This document shows positions 1-6,702 of a stretch of DNA of 10,845 nt, piece by piece. The stretch's first letter is position 1. Each line of letters opens with the position of its first letter. A program made the translations under genes and the position numbers. The DNA comes from an uncultured Actinomycetes bacterium (GTDB lineage: Bacteria > Actinomycetota > Actinomycetes > Nanopelagicales > Nanopelagicaceae): NCBI GenBank assembly GCA_903891755.1, contig CAITFY010000010.1, positions 1-10,845 on the forward strand, given 5' to 3'. Below the pieces are notes generated by a model, which was not told where the DNA came from, ran no database searches, and worked only from the letters and a program-made list of their open reading frames with translations.

Positions 1-167
1 AGAGCATCGTAGATATTCTCAATGGAGCTGAAGGCATCTTTGGACATATGTATACCGTCAAAGATGGCGGAGAATCGATGGCGCTGACAAAACTTGGCGC
101 GCCTTACTCAGTGAAAGTTGCAGCCGCCGTTGCCACTCTGAAGAGTGGAAAGATCAAGCTTCCTTAA
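1..167 (+). CDS. 3' end of an unassigned gene, possibly a BMP-family ABC transporter substrate-binding protein
   Basis: The gene enters from the left edge. Codons are in frame from base 3 and end at TAA 165-167, leaving 54 residues. The visible part has a glycine-rich stretch (VKDGGESMAL) followed by an alanine/valine-rich helix and ends LKSGKIKLP. A carboxy-terminal helix followed by a short lysine-rich end such as GKIKVP, preceded by a GG-containing strand, is seen in basic membrane lipoprotein (BMP/Med) nucleoside-binding proteins. That is the basis for the tentative name. The evidence is only a short tail, so the assignment is weak. Its stop overlaps the stop of the convergent accA3 gene within the palindrome TTAA, leaving no room for a separate terminator between them. 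Confidence 0.45.
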   Translation, partial: SIVDILNGAEGIFGHMYTVKDGGESMALTKLGAPYSVKVAAAVATLKSGKIKLP

Positions 168-1888
168 TCTTCAATGACGCAGAGCAGCTGACCGCTTGAA
201 ACAGTTTGTCCTGCACCAACGCCAAGTTGGGCAATAACTCCAGCCTTTTGAGCCAAGAGTGGTTGTTCCATCTTCATCGCTTCTAAAACCACGATGAGAT
301 CGCCAACTTCGACGCGATCACCATTTGCCTTAACAATTTTCACAACAGTGCCTTGCATAGGGCTAATGACTGAGTTTCCGGAGGTTTTAGCGACGCTGTT
401 GCTCTTGATGCGATGGCGCTTCTCCGCAGGTGCCTGGGAGTGGAGTACAACTTCAAAGCGATGGCCATTGACCTCGGCGACAACTTTTTGGGATGCGACC
501 TTTGATGCAGCAACTCCTGCTTTGAAATCAAATGCTGGAATCTGATTGTTAAATTCATTTTCAATGTAGCTGGTGTAAACCTTGAATTCCTCAGTGAAAT
601 TCGGATCGTTGACGATTGCGCGATGGAATGGAAGTGCTGTCGCTAATCCACCAATTTCAAATTCACGAAGGGCGCGACGTGCACGCTCAATCGCTTCCTT
701 ACGAGTTGCGCCGGTGACGATTAATTTGGCAAGGAGAGAGTCAAAGTGCGATCCGATGGTGTGTCCGTGGTCAAACCCAGCATCAATACGTACACCCGGG
801 CCAGATGGAACTTCCCACTGGGTAATAGTTCCCAGTGATGGGAGAAAGCCATTTCCAGGATCCTCACCATTGATACGAAATTCCAAACTGTGACCACGAA
901 TGATTGGATCAATAGGGGAGATTGCTTCACCTGATGCGATGCGAAGTTGTTCGCGTACTAAATCAAGGCCGGTGACCTCTTCACTCACTGGGTGCTCTAC
1001 TTGCAAACGAGTATTTACCTCGAGGAATGAGATGGTGCCATCTTTACCAACCAAGAATTCGCAGGTACCTGCTCCAACATATCCAACCTCGCGCATAATC
1101 GCTTTCGATGAGGTGTAAAGCTGTTCGATCTGAGCTTCAGTAAGAAATGGTGCTGGCGCCTCTTCGACAAGCTTCTGGTGGCGACGTTGAAGTGAGCAGT
1201 CGCGAGTACTAACAACAACTGCGTTGCCATGCATATCGACCAAGCATTGTGTCTCAACGTGGCGAGGCTTATCTAAATAGCGCTCAACAAAACATTCACC
1301 GCGACCAAAACCGGTGATTGCCTCACGAACAGCAGACGCGAATAGTTCGGGAATTTCCTCCATGGTGAATGCGACTTTGAGTCCGCGTCCACCGCCACCG
1401 TGTGCCGCCTTAATTGCAACAGGAAGCCCATGTTCCTTTGCGAAGGCAATAACTTCATCTGGGGAGTCCACTGGATCTGCAGTTCCTGCAACGAGTGGTG
1501 CACCTACCTTCGCGGCGATCTTTCGAGCTGAAACCTTGTCACCAAGTTCGCGAATTGCTGCTGGTGGAGGTCCAATCCAGATCAGACCGGCTTCAATAAC
1601 GCGTTCGGCAAATTGCGCGTTCTCGGAGAGGAATCCATAACCAGGGTGAATCGCATCTGCGCCAGATTCCTTGGCGATGGCAAGAATCTTGCTCTGATCG
1701 AGATATGTCTCTGCTGCTGACAATCCATAGAGCGCGAATGCCTCATCGGCAGTAGCAACGTGGAGAGAGTTGCGATCCTCATCAGAGTAAATGGCAATTG
1801 ATTTCACGCCATGGTCACGGCAGGCACGAGCGACGCGAACTGCAATCTCTCCGCGGTTAGCAATGAGTACAGATGAAATCTTCGTCAT
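164..1888 (-). CDS. accA3: Acyl-CoA carboxylase alpha subunit: biotin carboxylase fused to biotin carboxyl carrier (AccA3/PccA type)
   Basis: This 574-residue protein carboxylates its own biotin using ATP and bicarbonate and passes the carboxyl group to the beta subunit, giving malonyl- or methylmalonyl-CoA in the cytosol. The biotin carboxylase domain covers about residues 1-450. It has IANRGEIAVR at 9-18, HPGYGFLSEN at 81-90, the ATP-grasp glycine loop GGGGRG at 164-169 and the catalytic segment EVNTRLQVEHP at 290-300. The biotinyl domain is at the C terminus, with EAMKMEQ placing the biotinylated lysine at K539. The ATG at 1886-1888 is chosen because AGGAG (1896-1900) lies 7 bases upstream and the next residues match the family start. 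A longer in-frame ORF from 1936 would run back into maf. The start overlaps the maf stop (ATGA), so translation is probably coupled. It is the last gene of the accD5-accE-maf-accA3 operon. Confidence 0.96.
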   Translation of the reverse strand: MTKISSVLIANRGEIAVRVARACRDHGVKSIAIYSDEDRNSLHVATADEAFALYGLSAAETYLDQSKILAIAKESGADAIHPGYGFLSENAQFAERVIEAGLIWIGPPPAAIRELGDKVSARKIAAKVGAPLVAGTADPVDSPDEVIAFAKEHGLPVAIKAAHGGGGRGLKVAFTMEEIPELFASAVREAITGFGRGECFVERYLDKPRHVETQCLVDMHGNAVVVSTRDCSLQRRHQKLVEEAPAPFLTEAQIEQLYTSSKAIMREVGYVGAGTCEFLVGKDGTISFLEVNTRLQVEHPVSEEVTGLDLVREQLRIASGEAISPIDPIIRGHSLEFRINGEDPGNGFLPSLGTITQWEVPSGPGVRIDAGFDHGHTIGSHFDSLLAKLIVTGATRKEAIERARRALREFEIGGLATALPFHRAIVNDPNFTEEFKVYTSYIENEFNNQIPAFDFKAGVAASKVASQKVVAEVNGHRFEVVLHSQAPAEKRHRIKSNSVAKTSGNSVISPMQGTVVKIVKANGDRVEVGDLIVVLEAMKMEQPLLAQKAGVIAQLGVGAGQTVSSGQLLCVIED

Positions 1889-2520
1889 TTCGACACTCCT
1901 AATTGTGAAACTCCAACAGGTACAACGGCAGACCATTCCAAACCTAGATTGATGATTATCTTGCGAAGAGTCGGAAGCGAGAGCCCGATGATTCCGCTGG
2001 GATCTCCCTCGATATGGGTAATAAATGGCGCAGAGTGGCCATCTAAAGTGAATCCGCCAGCAACCTGTATTGGTTCACCGGTCGCCACATAATTTTCGAT
2101 TTCAGCGTCAGTCATATGCGCAAAGGTAACTTTTGATGTTGAAATATCTGAAACCTCAATGCCTTGATCGGTATCAATCACAGAATGTCCGGTGTGAAGG
2201 TAGCCGGTCTTGCCGCTGAGTAAATGAGCGCGCTCTATTGCGAGTTCAGGTGTACCTGGCTTACCGAGCGATTCTCCTTGAAATTCAAAGGTGGAGTCGC
2301 AACCTATGATTAATGAGTTAGTTAGTTCGGGAAAGTTCTGTCGAACCGTATGCGCTTTAAGAATGGCTAAAGCAATCACCAGTTCTGAAGGTTTAAGAGC
2401 GAGAAGCTCGGGAGTTTCTTCATCAACGCCGCTGACTTTAATAACAGGCTCGATGCCAATGGACTCTAATAATCTCTTGCGAGATGGAGATGCTGAGGCG
2501 AGAACAATCTGTTTTCTCAT
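1885..2520 (-). CDS. maf: Maf-family nucleoside triphosphate pyrophosphatase
   Basis: Maf proteins hydrolyse non-canonical or pyrimidine nucleoside triphosphates to monophosphates (house-cleaning). This copy has 211 residues, about the usual length. It starts with LASASPSRKRLL (7-18), the family's substrate-binding loop, followed by VDEETP (32-37). GCDSTFEFQGESLGKP at 73-88 contains D75, the expected catalytic base. LSGKTGYLHTG (101-111) and GEPIQVAGGFTLDG (148-161) follow. The last stretch has QVAG where many bacterial Maf proteins have DKAG, a form I associate with actinobacterial members. ATGA overlaps at both ends link it to accE upstream and accA3 downstream. It has no obvious Shine-Dalgarno sequence, so it probably relies on coupling. 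A Maf gene inside the carboxylase operon is a known actinobacterial arrangement, but its metabolic connection is unclear. Confidence 0.93.
   Translation of the reverse strand: MRKQIVLASASPSRKRLLESIGIEPVIKVSGVDEETPELLALKPSELVIALAILKAHTVRQNFPELTNSLIIGCDSTFEFQGESLGKPGTPELAIERAHLLSGKTGYLHTGHSVIDTDQGIEVSDISTSKVTFAHMTDAEIENYVATGEPIQVAGGFTLDGHSAPFITHIEGDPSGIIGLSLPTLRKIIINLGLEWSAVVPVGVSQLGVSK
1896..1900 (-). promoter_or_regulatory. Ribosome binding site of accA3
   Basis: On the minus strand AGGAG lies 7 bases before the ATG at 1888 and inside the last codons of maf. It is the clearest Shine-Dalgarno sequence in the operon, and it decides the accA3 start in favour of the 574-residue protein over the longer open frame. 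Confidence 0.8.
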
Positions 2521-2729
2521 GAGGCGGTTGTTCCAAATTTACGAGGCAGTGAGTTCTGAATCTTCAGACGGGCCCAGGAGCTACGGTATTTCTTGGGTGG
2601 GTGCGCGTTCTTTTCAATCTCATCTACAGCGCGCGTCAGAGCAAGTAACTCTTCTTGAGTTGGAGTGCCAGAGTGGATGGTGAATCCAAGCTTGCGAAAT
2701 TCGCGCGGAAAATCATTGCTATGTGGCAT
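2517..2729 (-). CDS. accE: Acyl-CoA carboxylase epsilon subunit
   Basis: This small protein (70 residues) matches the actinobacterial epsilon subunit, a non-catalytic part that binds the beta subunit and stabilises or activates the holoenzyme. The diagnostic segment is SGTPTQEELLALTRAV at 20-35, the G-x-PT-x-EE-L-AL helix shared by AccE proteins. A tryptophan (W52) in a basic carboxy-terminal segment is also typical. Family members are poorly conserved, so position between accD5 and maf is a major part of the evidence. Its ATG overlaps the accD5 stop by one base (TAATG) and its TGA overlaps the maf ATG. The sequence before the start is pyrimidine-rich with no Shine-Dalgarno, which points to termination-reinitiation coupling and to fixed stoichiometry with AccD5. 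Confidence 0.9.
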   Translation of the reverse strand: MPHSNDFPREFRKLGFTIHSGTPTQEELLALTRAVDEIEKNAHPPKKYRSSWARLKIQNSLPRKFGTTAS

Positions 2730-4291
2730 TAGAGAGGAATATTTCCATGCTTACGAGTTGGAAGATCCACTCTCTTATTAGCCAGAGCCCGAAGCGCCTT
2801 GGTGATTTGGCTTCGAGTCTGGTGTGGCTCAATGACTGCATCAATAAAGCCACGGTCCGCTGCAATGTAAGGATTGAGAAGTTGTTCCTCATACTCGTTG
2901 ATGAGTTCAGGAGAGCGTTCTGGATTTTCGGCGATCTCTTTACGGTAGAGAATGTTTACCGCGCCTTGCGCTCCCATAACTGCGATTTGAGCAGTCGGCC
3001 AAGCGAGGTTGATATCGGCACCGAGATGCTTTGATCCCATGACGATGTAAGCGCCGCCATAAGCCTTGCGCGTGATAACAGTTACCAGCGGAATGGAAGC
3101 CTCGCCATATGCGTAGAGCAACTTAGCTCCACGGCGAATAATTCCGTTCCACTCTTGTTCAGTACCAGGCAGGAAGCCGGGAACATCCACCAGAGTTACA
3201 ACTGGAATACCAAAGGCATCGCAGGTGCGAAGGAAGCGAGCAGCCTTCTCAGAGGCATCAATATCAAGCGTTCCAGCGAAACTCTGTGGCTGGTTTGCAA
3301 TGATTCCAACTGAACGGCCTTCGATACGACCAAAGCCCACCAAAATATTTGGTGCAAAGAGAGCGTGCACCTCTAAGAAGTCAGCCTCATCAAGGATTGC
3401 TTCGATAATCACCCGCATGTCATATGGCTTATTTGGATTATCTGGAATTAAAGAGTCAAGTGCGCGATCGGATGGAGCAATTCCATCGGACTCAGTTGGA
3501 CGCAGAACCGGTGCATCGTCGAGATTATTGCTTGGCAAGAATGAGAGCAGCGCTTTGACATAGTCAAGGGCGGCATCTTCATTCTCGGCTAGGTAATGAG
3601 AGTTACCTGTCTTGGTGTTGTGTGTGGCTGCGCCACCGAGTTCCTCCATGGCAACTTCTTCACCTGTAACAGCTTTAATAACATCAGGGCCAGTGATGAA
3701 CATATGCGATGTCTCATTCACCATGATGGTGAAATCAGTAATTGCGGGTGAATAAACAGCGCCACCTGCGCAAGGGCCGAGAATTACTGAAATTTGTGGA
3801 ATCACGCCGGAAGAGCGAACATTGCGCTTAAAGATTTCGCCGTACTGACTTAGCGATGCAACTCCCTCTTGGATACGAGCTCCACCTGAATCGTTGAGCC
3901 CAATCATTGGAATACCTGACTTCAATGCGAAATCCATAACTTTGACGATCTTCTTACCCATCGTCTCACCGAGTGATCCACCGAAGATCATGAAGTCTTG
4001 AGATGAGAGTGCAACGGTGCGACCATCAATAGTTGCGTAACCCGTGATGACGCCGTCACCGTAAGGGTGTGACTTATCCATTCCGAATCGGTCGGCATGG
4101 TGAGTGCTGAATGCATCGAATTCGACGAAAGAACCTTCATCGACCAACTTCATAATGCGTTCGCGAGCTGTGTACTTACCAGCTGCATGTCGCTTCTCAA
4201 TCGCCGCGGGAGTTCCACTTTGTGCGGCACTCTCTAGGCGCGCTGTTAAGTCTTTAATCTTGCCGGCAGTAGTATTTATCGCATCAGTCAC
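2729..4291 (-). CDS. accD5: Acyl-CoA carboxylase carboxyltransferase beta subunit (AccD5/PccB type)
   Basis: The beta subunit transfers carboxyl from carboxybiotin on AccA3 to acetyl- or propionyl-CoA. It has two crotonase-like halves. The first contains the acyl-CoA site SGGARIQEG (135-143) and GPCAGGAVYSPA (172-183). The second contains DVPGFLPGTEQE (369-380), KAYGGAYIVMG (409-419) and WPTAQIAVMGAQGAVN (431-446), counted on a 520-residue protein. D426 in GADIN lies near the region known to control acyl-chain preference in actinobacterial PccB/AccD5. Propionyl-CoA use is therefore likely, but I have not aligned it. The start is uncertain between two GTG codons, 4297 and 4291, just after an in-frame TAA. 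I chose 4291 because TAAAGT sits 6 bases upstream of it, as expected for a leaderless transcript. It is the first gene of the operon and diverges from birA. Confidence 0.95.
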   Translation of the reverse strand: MTDAINTTAGKIKDLTARLESAAQSGTPAAIEKRHAAGKYTARERIMKLVDEGSFVEFDAFSTHHADRFGMDKSHPYGDGVITGYATIDGRTVALSSQDFMIFGGSLGETMGKKIVKVMDFALKSGIPMIGLNDSGGARIQEGVASLSQYGEIFKRNVRSSGVIPQISVILGPCAGGAVYSPAITDFTIMVNETSHMFITGPDVIKAVTGEEVAMEELGGAATHNTKTGNSHYLAENEDAALDYVKALLSFLPSNNLDDAPVLRPTESDGIAPSDRALDSLIPDNPNKPYDMRVIIEAILDEADFLEVHALFAPNILVGFGRIEGRSVGIIANQPQSFAGTLDIDASEKAARFLRTCDAFGIPVVTLVDVPGFLPGTEQEWNGIIRRGAKLLYAYGEASIPLVTVITRKAYGGAYIVMGSKHLGADINLAWPTAQIAVMGAQGAVNILYRKEIAENPERSPELINEYEEQLLNPYIAADRGFIDAVIEPHQTRSQITKALRALANKRVDLPTRKHGNIPL

Positions 4292-4297
4292 ATCCAC

Positions 4298-4326
4298 ACT
4301 TTACTAGGCGAGCGGGCTTCTGTGAT
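4298..4326 (-). promoter_or_regulatory. Predicted promoter of the accD5-accE-maf-accA3 operon
   Basis: On the minus strand ATCACA (4326-4321, four of six matches to TTGACA) is followed after 17 bases by TAAAGT (4303-4298), which fits the actinobacterial TANNNT -10 consensus. A transcript starting 7 bases downstream of the hexamer would begin at the GTG at 4291, so the operon may be leaderless. The -35 box lies inside the first codons of the divergent birA gene. This is read from sequence only. Confidence 0.45.
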
Positions 4327-5065
4327 ACGTGCATTCCTTGATGAAGAGGTAATTTCTACACATTTGGCTAGCAATTACTGGCGGGTACGCGTTCTCCCCG
4401 AGGTAACTTCAACTCAAGAGATCTTAAAAACCGAACTGGTGAGTAATGGTGATTGCGTTGTCGCAGAATTTCAAAGCGCAGGTCGTGGACGTCTCGATAG
4501 AAAATTTGATTCGGCTCCACATGTTGCACTCCTTTTCTCCGTCTATATCGAGCCACTGCGAGTTGATGCATGGGGGTGGATCCCATTAATCGCTGGAACC
4601 GCAGTTGCGAGAACTCTCAATAAGCAGAGTCAGAGCAACAGCTTTCTCACCAAATGGCCCAATGATGTTCTTGCTGCAAGTGGAAAAGTTTCGGGAGTTC
4701 TCTGCGAGCGATATAAAGCTGGAATCATCGTAGGAATCGGAGTAAATGTTTCTACCCAAGTTGATGAACTTCCCGTCGAGAGTGCATCCTCAATCTTCAT
4801 CGAAAGCGGCATAGAACTAGATCGAAATCAGCTTTTAGCCGCTCTACTCGCTGAGTTTCAAGAACTCTTCGAGCGATGGGATAGCGGTGAAGATCTAACC
4901 TCTAGCTATCGCGCGCTCTCCCAGACCATCGGATTAGAGGTCCGCGTTATTGCGCCGGATTCTTCAGAGCGCACCGGGATTGCAATCGGCGTAGATACTG
5001 AGGGTCGCTTGAAGTTAGAGAGCGGTGAATTAGTTAGCGTCGGGGATGTAGTTCACCTTAGGTAG
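4322..5065 (+). CDS. birA: Biotin--[acetyl-CoA carboxylase] ligase, monofunctional
   Basis: BirA activates biotin with ATP and attaches it to the carrier lysine, here most likely K539 of AccA3, encoded in the divergent operon. The 247-residue protein has TSTQ at 29-32, GRGRLDR at 54-60 (the biotinyl-AMP loop), KWPNDVL at 111-117 and GKVSGVLCE at 121-129. A small SH3-like C-terminal domain covers about 200-247. It lacks the N-terminal winged-helix domain of bifunctional BirA, so it should not act as a DNA-binding repressor. The start is GTG at 4322. The first residues (IRAFLDEE) resemble mycobacterial BirA N termini, and no ATG, GTG or TTG lies in frame in the roughly 27 bases upstream that I checked. 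No Shine-Dalgarno is visible, and I found no convincing promoter in the 30 bases shared with accD5. purK follows 10 bases after the stop. Confidence 0.95.
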   Translation: MIRAFLDEEVISTHLASNYWRVRVLPEVTSTQEILKTELVSNGDCVVAEFQSAGRGRLDRKFDSAPHVALLFSVYIEPLRVDAWGWIPLIAGTAVARTLNKQSQSNSFLTKWPNDVLAASGKVSGVLCERYKAGIIVGIGVNVSTQVDELPVESASSIFIESGIELDRNQLLAALLAEFQELFERWDSGEDLTSSYRALSQTIGLEVRVIAPDSSERTGIAIGVDTEGRLKLESGELVSVGDVVHLR

Positions 5066-5068
5066 ACT
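5063..5068 (+). promoter_or_regulatory. Possible leaderless -10 element of purK
   Basis: TAGACT, a good match to the actinobacterial TANNNT -10, overlaps the birA stop codon and lies 7 bases before the purK ATG. Its geometry is the same as before ugd. No matching -35 is visible. It could give purK-purE their own transcript in addition to read-through from birA. Confidence 0.4.
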
Positions 5069-5075
5069 TCTCGCT

Positions 5076-6200
5076 ATGAGTTTTCCAAGAGTTGGAGTCA
5101 TTGGTGCTGGGCAACTCGCTCGCATGATGGTTCCACCCGCAGTTGACTTAGGAATCTCACTCTCATTATTCGCTGGTTCAAGTCAGGAAAGTGGAGCTCA
5201 AGTTGCACCACATATTGTGGGTTCTCTCTCAGATACTGAAGCCGTACTTGAGTGGGCATCTAAATGCGATGTGGTGACTTTTGAGCATGAGTTAATTTCA
5301 CAAGAACTCATCGCTGCAATCGCGCAAAGTGGGGTAAAAGTTTTCCCAAGCGCAGAATCTTTTATTTACAGTCAAAATAAATTGGCAATGCGTCGCAAAA
5401 TGGAAGAGCTCGGACTTCCAAATCCAAAGTGGGAAGAGTTTGATGGAACTTCATGCGAAATTGAATTTCCACTTATCGCCAAGAGCATCGCTGGTGGGTA
5501 TGACGGACGTGGAGTATTTGTTGTTCAAGATTTAGAAGAGTTGCAGGGTTTGCGGGAGCGAAGCGGCGCAAACCTATTGATTGAAGAGAAATTGACTTTT
5601 GATTATGAAATCGCGGTGATGGTTGCAAGATCTCCTCACGGCCAAGCTGCGACATGGGCTCCTACCCTCACGGTGCAGCGTGATGGAATTTGTACGCAAA
5701 CAATTACTCCCGTTCCAGATCTATCGGAAGCCTTAGCGACAGAGGTCACGCAGATTGCTCTAAAAATCGCGCAAGGTATTGATCTGGTCGGTGTAATGGC
5801 CGTTGAAATTTTCGTGGTGGGCGATCACCTCATTATTAATGAACTAGCCCTGCGCCCGCATAACTCTGGCCACTGGAGCATTGAAGGTTCGGTAACCAGC
5901 CAATTTGAGCAGCATCTGAGAGCGGTTCTCGATCTTCCTCTCGGGGATACTTCGCTGGTAGCGGAATATGCCGTGATGGGAAATGTCATTGGAATTGAGA
6001 CAGATAAGAGCAAGGATCTCTACCGCCCATATCTGCACTTGATGGCACGCATTCCCGGACTGAAGGTTCATCAATATATGAAAGAGCTACGTCCTGGTCG
6101 CAAGGTTGGCCATGTCACTCTTTTGGGTTCCAATCTTCTACACTTAAGGTCAGAGGTAAGCCACGCGGTTGATTATTTGAGCGGAGCGATCGATGAGTAA
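5076..6200 (+). CDS. purK: N5-carboxyaminoimidazole ribonucleotide synthase
   Basis: PurK uses ATP and bicarbonate to carboxylate aminoimidazole ribonucleotide (AIR) to N5-CAIR in purine synthesis. It is a 374-residue ATP-grasp protein of normal length. The N-terminal fold carries GVIGAGQLARMM (7-18) and VTFEHE (67-72). The ATP-grasp domain has the glycine loop KSIAGGYDGRG at 136-146, the hinge LLIEEKLTFDYEIAV at 167-181 and metal/nucleotide residues in NELALRPHNSGHW (255-267). The ATG at 5076 has no Shine-Dalgarno, but a TAGACT element lies 7 bases upstream, so a leaderless start is possible. The end overlaps purE by 8 bases, giving the usual purK-purE pair. Bicarbonate and ATP use parallels the neighbouring biotin carboxylase, but the two pathways are unrelated. 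Confidence 0.96.
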   Translation: MSFPRVGVIGAGQLARMMVPPAVDLGISLSLFAGSSQESGAQVAPHIVGSLSDTEAVLEWASKCDVVTFEHELISQELIAAIAQSGVKVFPSAESFIYSQNKLAMRRKMEELGLPNPKWEEFDGTSCEIEFPLIAKSIAGGYDGRGVFVVQDLEELQGLRERSGANLLIEEKLTFDYEIAVMVARSPHGQAATWAPTLTVQRDGICTQTITPVPDLSEALATEVTQIALKIAQGIDLVGVMAVEIFVVGDHLIINELALRPHNSGHWSIEGSVTSQFEQHLRAVLDLPLGDTSLVAEYAVMGNVIGIETDKSKDLYRPYLHLMARIPGLKVHQYMKELRPGRKVGHVTLLGSNLLHLRSEVSHAVDYLSGAIDE

Positions 6201-6702
6201 AGATGTTGCCATTGTTATGGGGTCAGACTCTGATTGGCCAACCATGCAAGAGGCCGCAACTGTTCTCGACGAATTCGGTATCGGATATGACGTCGACGTA
6301 GTGAGTGCACATCGCACACCTCATGAGATGTTGGCATTTGCAACAGGTGCGAAGAGCGCTGGTTACAAAGTAATTATTGCCGGCGCAGGCGGCGCTGCTC
6401 ACCTTCCTGGAATGCTTGCAGCTGCGACAACACTTCCTGTTATTGGAGTTCCTGTTCCACTCAAAGTTCTAGATGGAATGGATTCCCTACTTTCTATCGT
6501 GCAGATGCCAGCAGGTATTCCTGTTGCAACTGTAGGAGTTGGAAATTCTAAGAACGCTGGGTTACTAGCTGCACGAATTTTAGGCGCTAGTGATTCAGTC
6601 GTTTCTGCGAAGATTGGTGAGGCGATGGAATCTGCTCGCCTGGCATCTCTCGAAAAAGGGAAGAGCCTTAATTCAAAGCGAAATTCCAGAACTGGTTTTT
6701 AG
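6193..6702 (+). CDS. purE: N5-carboxyaminoimidazole ribonucleotide mutase (class I PurE)
   Basis: Class I PurE converts N5-CAIR made by PurK into CAIR. The 169-residue protein has GSDSDW (10-15), SAHRTP (38-43, with the catalytic histidine H40) and AGAGGAAHLPG (63-73), plus the IGVP segment at 84-87. The presence of PurK and the form of these motifs argue for the class I mutase over the CO2-using class II enzyme. The start ATG lies inside the end of purK with GGAG at 6183-6186, 6 bases upstream. The final fifteen or so residues (KGKSLNSKRNSRTGF) form a basic, serine-rich tail beyond the conserved core and probably have no catalytic role. Its TAG overlaps the stop of the convergent ugd gene. 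Confidence 0.97.
   Translation: MSKDVAIVMGSDSDWPTMQEAATVLDEFGIGYDVDVVSAHRTPHEMLAFATGAKSAGYKVIIAGAGGAAHLPGMLAAATTLPVIGVPVPLKVLDGMDSLLSIVQMPAGIPVATVGVGNSKNAGLLAARILGASDSVVSAKIGEAMESARLASLEKGKSLNSKRNSRTGF

Noticed and set aside
1889..1936. Extension of accA3 to an upstream in-frame start (16 extra residues)
   Set aside because: The added residues lie inside maf and do not resemble the family N terminus. A good AGGAG precedes the internal ATG at 1888.
294..3563. Several plus-strand open frames of 70-130 codons opposite accA3, maf, accE and accD5
   Set aside because: They lack family motifs and ribosome binding sites and lie entirely opposite strongly conserved genes.
4368..6074. Minus-strand open frames opposite birA and purK
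   Set aside because: Low-complexity shadow translations of well-supported plus-strand genes.
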